Source: an uncultured Collinsella sp.
Lineage (GTDB): Bacteria; Actinomycetota; Coriobacteriia; Coriobacteriales; Coriobacteriaceae
Direction: 5' to 3'
DNA length: 64,000 nucleotides
Assembly (NCBI GenBank): GCA_900544135.1
Contig: UQTU01000002.1
Coordinates: 124,001-188,000, forward strand
Each line of letters begins with the position of its first letter. Position 1 is the stretch's first letter. The translations under genes were made by a program, and so were the position numbers. Positions 58,312 through 64,000 of this stretch are shown piece after piece. Under the pieces are notes generated by a model. It was not told the DNA's origin. It did not search any database and saw only the letters and a list, made by a program, of their open reading frames with translations.

Positions 58312-58623
58312 ATGGCACTCAGCGAGAAAGACGTGCGCGGCATCGCCGAGTACGCAAAGATCGCACTGACCGATGACGAGCTCACCCAGATGACGTCCTA
58401 CATGAACGACGCCGTCCAGATGCTCGAGCCCGTCTTGCAATATGACTTGCCCGACGTGGAGCCCACGTTCCATCCCATCGGAAGCCTTTCCAATGTGATG
58501 GGCGATGACCTGCGCGAGCCCGAGCGCGACCTGCCGCTCGACGTGGCGCTCGAAAACGCCGGCAGCGCGCGCGACCGCTACTTCCGCGTGCCGTCCATTT
58601 TGGGAGAGGGGGAGAGCGAGTAA
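58312..58623 (+). CDS. gatC: Asp/Glu-tRNA amidotransferase subunit C
   Basis: A 103-residue GatC: SEKDVRGIAEYAKIALTDDEL at the start and the conserved FRVPSILG at the end. It stabilises GatA on GatB in the enzyme that amidates misacylated Glu-tRNA-Gln or Asp-tRNA-Asn. ATG 58312 has GGAAGGGAG upstream; the ATG at 58294 lies before that site. A TATACT at 58271 may be the -10 of the gatCAB operon. Confidence 0.93.
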   Translation: MALSEKDVRGIAEYAKIALTDDELTQMTSYMNDAVQMLEPVLQYDLPDVEPTFHPIGSLSNVMGDDLREPERDLPLDVALENAGSARDRYFRVPSILGEGESE

Positions 58624-60137
58624 TGAAGCTCAATCTCGATCGATTCACGGCCGCGCAGCTGGCCGAGCACGTTGCCGCCGGCGATTTCTCTGCTACCGAG
58701 GTCGCGCAGGCCTCGCTCGAGGCCATCGAGGCGCGCGAGGGCGGAGTCCAAGCATTTCTGCAGGTGGCGCCCGAGCTCGCGCTTGAGGCTGCTGCCAAAA
58801 TCGACGCCCGTCGCGCTGCCGGCGAGGCCCTGCCCCCGCTTGCGGGCGTGCCGCTGGCCATTAAGGACAACATGAACCTCGTGGGCACGCGTACCACCTG
58901 TGCTTCCCGCATGCTCGAGAACTACCAGAGCGTCTACACCGCCACCTGCGTCCAGCGCATGCTCGATGCTGGCTGCCTGCCCATGGGCAAGGCCAACATG
59001 GACGAGTTTGCCTTTGGCAGCTCTACCGAGAGCTCGGCGTTCCACCGCACCAACAACCCCTGGGATACCGAGCGCGTGCCTGGCGGCTCCTCGGGCGGCT
59101 CCGCTGCCGCCGTCGCCGCGGGCGAGGTCGCGCTCTCGCTGGGCTCGGACACCGGCGGCTCCATTCGCCAGCCGGCGTCGCTGTGCGGCGTGGTGGGCTT
59201 TAAGCCCACGTATGGCGCCGTGAGCCGTTACGGCGTGGTTGCCTTTGGCTCGTCGCTGGACCAGGTTGGCCCCTTTGGCCGCACGGTCGAGGACGTCGCG
59301 CTGGCCATGAACGCGCTTACCGGCGCGGGCCACGATCCGTACGACTGCACCAGCCAGGATTGCGCCGTCGACTTTACCGAGCATCTCAACGACTGCATCG
59401 AGGACAAGCGCGTGGGCATTATCCCTGCGTTTATGGAGGCCGAGGGCCTGACGCCCGAGGTCAAGGCTGCTGTTCAGCGCGCCGCCCAGGAGCTGCAGAA
59501 CCAGGGCGCCGAGCTGGTCGAGGTCGACCTGCCGCACCTGGACGCCGCCATCGCCGCCTACTACGTCATCGGCCCGGCCGAGGCGTTCTCCAACCTGGCC
59601 CGTTTCGACGGCATTCGCTACGGCTATCAGGAGGAGGGCTGCGCCAACCTTTCCGACCAGAGCTCGCTCAGCCGCGCCCACGGCTTTGGTGCCGAGGCCA
59701 AGCGCCGTCAGATGCTCGGCGCCTACCTGCTGAGCTCGGGCGTGTACGACAAGTATTACTACGCTGCACAAAAGGCCCGCACGCTCATCACACGGGACTA
59801 CGACGCCGCGTATGCCAAGGTGGACACCATCCTCATGCCCGCCTCGCCGCGCACGGCCTTTAAGTTTGGCGAGATCAGCGACCCCACGCAGATGTATCTC
59901 TCCGACCTGTACACCATCTCGCTCAACATTTGCGGAAACGGCGGTATCTCGGTGCCGCTGGGCCTGGGCGAGGACAGCAAGCTGCCCGTTTCTGCCCAGC
60001 TGGTTGGTCCGGCCTTTAAGGACCGTCAGCTGCTCACATTTGCCCGCGCCCTGGAGCGCGGCTTTGTCGATGCCGCCACGGGTGCGCCCGCGCTTTCCGT
60101 CGCGCCCGATTTTGCCGGGAAGGGGGGCGAGCTGTAA
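58623..60137 (+). CDS. gatA: Asp/Glu-tRNA amidotransferase subunit A
   Basis: Glutamine-hydrolysing amidase subunit, 504 residues. The catalytic Ser-cisSer-Lys triad regions are present: AIKDNMNL (Lys), GGSSGGSAAAVAAG and GSDTGGSIRQPAS. It supplies ammonia to GatB. The start overlaps the gatC stop (TAATG), so the genes are translated together. Confidence 0.96.
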   Translation: MKLNLDRFTAAQLAEHVAAGDFSATEVAQASLEAIEAREGGVQAFLQVAPELALEAAAKIDARRAAGEALPPLAGVPLAIKDNMNLVGTRTTCASRMLENYQSVYTATCVQRMLDAGCLPMGKANMDEFAFGSSTESSAFHRTNNPWDTERVPGGSSGGSAAAVAAGEVALSLGSDTGGSIRQPASLCGVVGFKPTYGAVSRYGVVAFGSSLDQVGPFGRTVEDVALAMNALTGAGHDPYDCTSQDCAVDFTEHLNDCIEDKRVGIIPAFMEAEGLTPEVKAAVQRAAQELQNQGAELVEVDLPHLDAAIAAYYVIGPAEAFSNLARFDGIRYGYQEEGCANLSDQSSLSRAHGFGAEAKRRQMLGAYLLSSGVYDKYYYAAQKARTLITRDYDAAYAKVDTILMPASPRTAFKFGEISDPTQMYLSDLYTISLNICGNGGISVPLGLGEDSKLPVSAQLVGPAFKDRQLLTFARALERGFVDAATGAPALSVAPDFAGKGGEL

Positions 60138-61813
60138 TGAAGGAGCTTTCCGAGGTCCTGCAGGATTGGGAGGCCGTGATCGGCCTGGAGATCCATACCG
60201 AGCTCACCGCACTCGATACCAAGATGTTCTGCAACTGCAAGCTCAGCCACGATGACGAGCCCAACGCCAACGTGTGCCCGGTGTGTCTGGGCCTGCCCGG
60301 CGCCCTGCCGGTGCCCAACAAGCGCGCTATCGAGAGCATTGTCAAGGCCGGCCTCGCCACCAACTGCGAGATCCAGCGCCACTCGATGTTCTATCGCAAG
60401 CACTACTTCTACCCCGACATGGCCAAGAACTTCCAAACCACGCAGGGCCCGGTCGCTTTTGCCATGTACGGTCACCTGGACCTGGACGTGACCGGTCGCG
60501 GTGCCGCCGAGCGCCCCGACTGCGCGTTTGGCGAGGCCGAGGCCCAGAGCCTGGCGAGCGCTTCGGCCAACGCCGAGGGTCTGTCCACGTCCATGACGTC
60601 GACCATGCGCGAGGGCAACCAGCGTGCCGGCCATCTGGCCAGCTACGACGCGTCCAACCTGCAGATGCCCGAGCGCCGCGAGGACGGTTCCTACACGGTG
60701 CCCATCCGCATCCTGCGCATCCACATGGAGGAGGACGCCGCTAAGATGGTCCACGTGGGCGGCGCCGAGGGCCGCATTACCGCCGCGGCCGAGTCGCTCG
60801 TCGACTACAACCGCTGCGGCACGCCTTTGATTGAGCTCGTGACTGAGCCCGATCTGCGCACACCCGAGGAGGCGCGCCTGTTTATGGAAAAGCTCCGTCG
60901 CATCTTTGTGACGCTGGGTATTTCCGACTGCTCCATGGAGAAGGGTTCCATGCGCTGCGACGGCAACGTGAGCCTGCGCCGCCGCGGCGAGACCAAGCTG
61001 GGCACCAAGACCGAGCTTAAGAACCTCAACTCGTTTAAGAGCCTGCACGACGGCCTTGCCTACGAGATCTGCCGCCAGGCCGAGGTGCTCGAGGAGGGCG
61101 GCATTATCTACCAGGAGACCCGCCACTGGGAGCCTAGCCGCAAGCGCACCGTTGTCATGCGTGTGAAGGAAACGGCAGACGACTATCGTCTGTTCCCCGA
61201 CCCCGATCTGGCACCGTTCGATCTGGACGATGAGTTTATCGACCGCTGCCGTGGCGAGATCCCCGAGCTGCCCGATGCCAAGCGCGCCCGCTTTGAGGCC
61301 GACTTTGGCATTAAGGCGGCCGATGCCGAGCAAATCGCCGGCGACCCCGAGTTTGCCGAGTTTTTTGAGGCCGCCGCTGCCGGTATGGCTGGCAAGGAGG
61401 CCCAGACGGTCGCTAACCTGCTGGTCAACGAGATGATCGCCTACCTTAAGGGCGCGGGCGTGTCGCTCGCCGAATCCGGCATCGCGCCGACTCAGGTGGC
61501 AGCCCTTGCCAAGCTGCTGGCGACCGATGCCATCAGCTCCAACCAGGCGCACGAGGTCTTTGAGGCTATGGCCCAGACCGGTGACGATCCCAACAAGATC
61601 GTCGACGAGCGCGGCATGCGTCAGGTGAGCGATGCCGGCGCGCTGCAGCCGATCGTGGACGAGGTGCTGGCAAACTGTGCCGATCAGGCGCAGCAGTATC
61701 GTGACGGCAACCAGAAGGTCATCGGCTTTTTGGTGGGCCAGTGCATGAAAGCGAGCCGCGGCAAGGGCAACCCGAAGCTCTTCAACGAGTTGCTGAGAAC
61801 GTCGCTCTCGTAA
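60137..61813 (+). CDS. gatB: Asp/Glu-tRNA amidotransferase subunit B
   Basis: tRNA-binding and transamidating subunit, 558 residues. VIGLEIHTEL at the N-terminus, Zn-type cysteines FCNCK and CPVCLGLPGALPVPN, and the family signatures DYNRCGTPLIELVTEPD and GSMRCDGNVSLRR (the metal and kinase sites). The C-terminal helical and YqeY-like tail (MIAYLKGAGV, GFLVGQCMKASRGKGNP) is complete. It begins within the gatA stop (TAATG). Followed by palindrome copy 3 of the variable-arm family, which may end the operon. Confidence 0.96.
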   Translation: MKELSEVLQDWEAVIGLEIHTELTALDTKMFCNCKLSHDDEPNANVCPVCLGLPGALPVPNKRAIESIVKAGLATNCEIQRHSMFYRKHYFYPDMAKNFQTTQGPVAFAMYGHLDLDVTGRGAAERPDCAFGEAEAQSLASASANAEGLSTSMTSTMREGNQRAGHLASYDASNLQMPERREDGSYTVPIRILRIHMEEDAAKMVHVGGAEGRITAAAESLVDYNRCGTPLIELVTEPDLRTPEEARLFMEKLRRIFVTLGISDCSMEKGSMRCDGNVSLRRRGETKLGTKTELKNLNSFKSLHDGLAYEICRQAEVLEEGGIIYQETRHWEPSRKRTVVMRVKETADDYRLFPDPDLAPFDLDDEFIDRCRGEIPELPDAKRARFEADFGIKAADAEQIAGDPEFAEFFEAAAAGMAGKEAQTVANLLVNEMIAYLKGAGVSLAESGIAPTQVAALAKLLATDAISSNQAHEVFEAMAQTGDDPNKIVDERGMRQVSDAGALQPIVDEVLANCADQAQQYRDGNQKVIGFLVGQCMKASRGKGNPKLFNELLRTSLS

Positions 61814-61816
61814 ACG

Positions 61817-61952
61817 GGAACCGAGGGGCCGGGCGCAGGGCCTTGCCTCTCAATTTCGGACAGTCCTGACTCACGACGGAGGCGCCACTGGCGCCTCCTG
61901 TTCGTGCGGAACTCATTGAGAGGCAAGGCCCTGCGCCCGGCCCCTCGGTTCC
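61817..61952. repeat. Variable-arm palindrome, copy 3
   Basis: Perfect 38-base arms (61817-61854 and 61915-61952), whose sequence is unrelated to copies 1 and 2. The centre has a perfect inner stem GGAGGCGCC-ACT-GGCGCCTCC flanked by CACGA / TCGTG. The internal loops contain TTCGGACA (left) and TGCGGAA (right), matching the conserved TCGGACA and TGCGGA of the other two copies. It starts five bases after the gatB stop. Confidence 0.88.
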
Positions 61953-62035
61953 GTGACGACTCGGCCGTTCGGGTCAGGCGGGCTGAATGGAATAGAGTGA
62001 ATGGGCGCGCCGTTGGCGCGCCCATTTTTGTGCGG

Positions 62036-62062
62036 GTGACAAAGGGGCAGTCCCTTTGTCAC
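62036..62062. repeat. REP-like hairpin GTGACAAAGGG
   Basis: GTGACAAAGGG and CCCTTTGTCAC flank GCAGT. A related fragment (GTCCCTTTGTCGC) is at about 62102-62114 and a degraded relative at 23913-23945. Confidence 0.75.
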
Positions 62063-62118
62063 ATTGCAAATGGTCTTCCCTGCTTGTGGGACTTATGGGC
62101 CGTCCCTTTGTCGCCTCT

Positions 62119-63123
62119 TTATTGATGCTGGGAGCGCCAGGCGGTGGGGGTGGTGCCGGTGTGTTGCTTGAAGGCTTGGGCGAAGGCGGCCTGCTGAGGG
62201 TAGCCTAGACGCTCTGCCACCTGCGCTATCGTGAGCGAGCTATCGGCCAAAAGGTCCTGTGCTCGCTCCATACGGCGTCTGCGAATGTAGGCGCCCAGGG
62301 ATTCGCCAGTTTGGGCCTTAAAGGTGGCGCATAGTTTGGAGCGGCTTGTGTAGAGCCTTTCGGCCACTTCGTTGACACCCACACGCCTGCCTTTGTCGAG
62401 CGCGCACTCAATCATCGCCGTCGCTTCCTCGGCAATGGTCACGCTGACGCGTGTGCCTGCCGCCTGCTGCGCCCGCTTGTGGGCTGCGCGTGAGCATGCA
62501 AGCTCGGCGACCATGGCCTCCACAATGCCCTGCATATAGACATGTCCGCCTACGGCGTGGGCGCGGTCCTCGTTAATTTTGCGCAGCGTGTGGCAGATGG
62601 CAGATACTGCCTCCTCGTGCCACGACTCGGCAAACGCCTCAAAGACTCCCGCGAACTCGGCGGGATAGCGATGCTCCAACTCGTCAAAATAACCGGGCAA
62701 AAAGAGGACCGAGCGCGAGTGGTAGAGCTGCCCTGCAAACAGCGGGCTTAGCTCCTCGCCGCAGCTGTCTTGGACAAAGCTGCAGACCGCGCTGTTCGGC
62801 CACGGCCCATGCAGCGGCTTGAGGTTCGCAGGCGTTATGCCGACTTCGGGCATGCATATGAGCGTGGGCGCGCTGACTTCGCTCACGCATGCGTACGGTT
62901 CGGGTGTGTATTCGGCCAGGTACATATCGTGCGTCGGGGTAATGAAATGCTCCATGACGATGCAGGTGGGGGAGAGGGGCATGATCCATGCGCGGCCGTG
63001 CGCCCGGTCGTTTGCCACCTCGCCGGTAAAGACGGCGCCCTTGCCGGTAAGCTCCAGGCCAAACTGTTCAAACTGCGGTGCGTAGAGCTCGGTTATGTCG
63101 GTCGCTGCCCGCCGTATTTGCAA
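62119..63123 (-). CDS. AraC-family transcriptional regulator
   Basis: A 334-residue regulator with a long N-terminal sensing region (no clear cupin hallmark seen) and a C-terminal AraC double helix-turn-helix (about residues 240-334): VNEVAERLYTSRSKLCATFK and LTIAQVAERLGYPQQAAFAQAFKQHTGTTP. The start is a TTG at 63123 behind AAGGGA; no good ATG is nearby. It is divergent from an ABC exporter, and this pairing resembles YbtA-YbtP/Q-type siderophore transport loci in other bacteria, so it may control that transporter (inference). Confidence 0.87.
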   Translation of the reverse strand: MQIRRAATDITELYAPQFEQFGLELTGKGAVFTGEVANDRAHGRAWIMPLSPTCIVMEHFITPTHDMYLAEYTPEPYACVSEVSAPTLICMPEVGITPANLKPLHGPWPNSAVCSFVQDSCGEELSPLFAGQLYHSRSVLFLPGYFDELEHRYPAEFAGVFEAFAESWHEEAVSAICHTLRKINEDRAHAVGGHVYMQGIVEAMVAELACSRAAHKRAQQAAGTRVSVTIAEEATAMIECALDKGRRVGVNEVAERLYTSRSKLCATFKAQTGESLGAYIRRRRMERAQDLLADSSLTIAQVAERLGYPQQAAFAQAFKQHTGTTPTAWRSQHQ

Positions 63124-63157
63124 AAGCGTCCCTTTCCTTTGCAGAAACGTCCACGCC

Positions 63158-63173
63158 TGGCTCGATTGTGAGC
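63158..63173. promoter_or_regulatory. Dyad between divergent araC-type and ABC exporter genes
   Basis: GGCTC-N6-GAGCC lies in the 114-base divergent gap, about 35 bases before the AraC start and 65 before the ABC start. The position fits a regulator site for one or both promoters. Confidence 0.4.
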
Positions 63174-63237
63174 CATGGCTAACACATCAATGATAAGTTC
63201 ATTACGGTTAACTCTCAAGCCGTTAGAAGGGAATCTC

Positions 63238-64000
63238 ATGGCAAAGGGGTCAAAAAGGGAAGGCGGCGGTATCGGCGAGCTGCTTGCATATGCCGGCGAC
63301 CGCAAATTCCTAACGTATTTGGGCATGGCTCTCTCGGCGCTCTCGCAGCTGCTGAGCTTTGGCCCGTTCGTGTGCATTTGGCTTGTCGCGCGCGATCTGA
63401 TCGCCGTGGCGCCTAACTGGAGCGAAGCCTGCGGCATCGCGACGTATGGCTGGTGGGCCGTGGGGTTTGCGCTGGCAAGCATCGTGGTCTATTTCGTGGG
63501 GCTCATGTGCACGCACCTGTCTGCGTTTCGCTGCGCGTCCAATATTCGCAAGACTACGAGCGAGCACCTGCTTAAGCTGCCGCTTGGCTACTTTGACACA
63601 CACGCCACCGGTGAGCTGCGCCGTATCGTAGACGGATGCGCCGCCTCCACCGAGACCCTGCTCGCGCACATGCTACCCGATATCGCCGGCGCCACCGCCA
63701 TGGTCGCAGGTCTGCTCGTGCTGCTTTTCGCCCTCGATTGGCGCTTGGGCGCGGCATGCCTTATCTCGGTCGCCGTTTCGCTTGGCGCCATGGCCACCAT
63801 GATGAGCGGCAAGGGCGCCGAGTTCATGAAGGCCTACATGGGCGCGCTGGTCAAGATGAACAAGACCGGTACCGAATACGTACGCGGCATTCCCGTGGTC
63901 AAGGTGTTTCAGCAGACGGTCTATTCCTTTAAGGCGTTCCACGACGCGATCGCCGAATACGCCGACATGGCGCAAAGCTATGCGGGCACGTTTTGCCGAG
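63238..64000 (+). CDS. ABC exporter permease/ATPase, N-terminal part (cut by window end)
   Basis: The frame is open from ATG 63238 to the window end (254 codons). AGAAGGGA lies before the ATG. MAKGSKREGGGIGELLAYAG begins a type 1 exporter membrane domain, with segments around 25-45, 60-85, 130-165 and later; the coupling-helix-like LPLGYFDTHATGELRRIVDG and YVRGIPVVKVFQQT are the usual ABC_membrane patterns. The ATPase domain must follow beyond the window. Divergent to an AraC regulator; the substrate is unknown (siderophore or lipid-type exporters have this plan). Confidence 0.85.
   Translation, partial: MAKGSKREGGGIGELLAYAGDRKFLTYLGMALSALSQLLSFGPFVCIWLVARDLIAVAPNWSEACGIATYGWWAVGFALASIVVYFVGLMCTHLSAFRCASNIRKTTSEHLLKLPLGYFDTHATGELRRIVDGCAASTETLLAHMLPDIAGATAMVAGLLVLLFALDWRLGAACLISVAVSLGAMATMMSGKGAEFMKAYMGALVKMNKTGTEYVRGIPVVKVFQQTVYSFKAFHDAIAEYADMAQSYAGTFCR

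Noticed and set aside
1..64000. tRNA or rRNA genes in intergenic gaps
   Set aside because: No gap shows a cloverleaf-like GTTCRA/T-arm plus CCA-type ending or any rRNA-like sequence by eye; a tRNAscan run would be decisive.

Overview
The window is high-GC bacterial DNA with dense, mostly co-directional genes, strong AGGAGG-type ribosome sites and GTG/TTG starts. Gene content (paired YhgE/Pip proteins, LPxTG pilins with a class C sortase, nickel-pincer lactate racemase genes, a GlnR-like orphan regulator, a coriobacterial PD-(D/E)XK-like protein, GatCAB with AspRS) suggests a gut actinobacterium of class Coriobacteriia, most likely Collinsella or a close relative. The taxonomic call is inference from protein character only. 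I saw no rRNA, tRNA, CRISPR array or intact transposase.

Layout: 1-12.6 kb holds a partial GNAT acetyltransferase, htpG, two tandem YhgE/Pip membrane proteins, a DMT exporter, an M20 amidohydrolase, an internally deleted MFS gene and hisS. 12.8-21.5 kb holds ppc and a lactate racemization locus: larA and an aquaporin-like facilitator (+) converge on larB-larC-tetR (-), with serB upstream. Two large palindromes flank the larA/facilitator pair. 21.7-31.6 kb holds aspS, an HPr-like gene, a feoA-feoA-feoB-Cys-rich iron uptake cluster with candidate iron boxes, an Old Yellow Enzyme-like flavoprotein, and GntR and LacI regulators. 31.6-38.8 kb holds a HepT/MNT toxin-antitoxin pair with an unusual RHH fusion, a divergent glutamine synthetase-like gene next to a GlnR-like regulator, an HtrA protease and ligA. 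38.8-47.7 kb holds a MATE-MerR operon with a textbook MerR promoter, a DUF559-like protein bracketed by palindromes, moaA and a moaC-mobB fusion, an MFS exporter and a HAD hydrolase.

47.7-58 kb is the accessory part: an AT-rich leader and a three-pilin operon, then a duplicated segment with a 50-residue membrane peptide behind a LexA-like box, an orphan AbiEi-like regulator with a nine-codon remnant of a partner, and the pilus sortase. 58.3-64 kb holds gatCAB, another large palindrome, and a divergent AraC regulator / ABC exporter pair cut by the window end.

A recurring theme is intergenic palindromes. At least six families are visible: a 65-bp element with perfect 19-bp arms (four copies); a family with a conserved core and unrelated but perfectly complementary arms (three copies); and several REP-like hairpins containing GGGACAGG/CCTTTGT or CTCCGTCCCC. 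The most promising leads are the variable-arm palindromes, the 65-bp palindromes flanking the endonuclease-like gene, the RHH-MNT/HepT system, the duplicated SOS-box peptide locus, and a glutamine synthetase paralogue lacking metal ligands.
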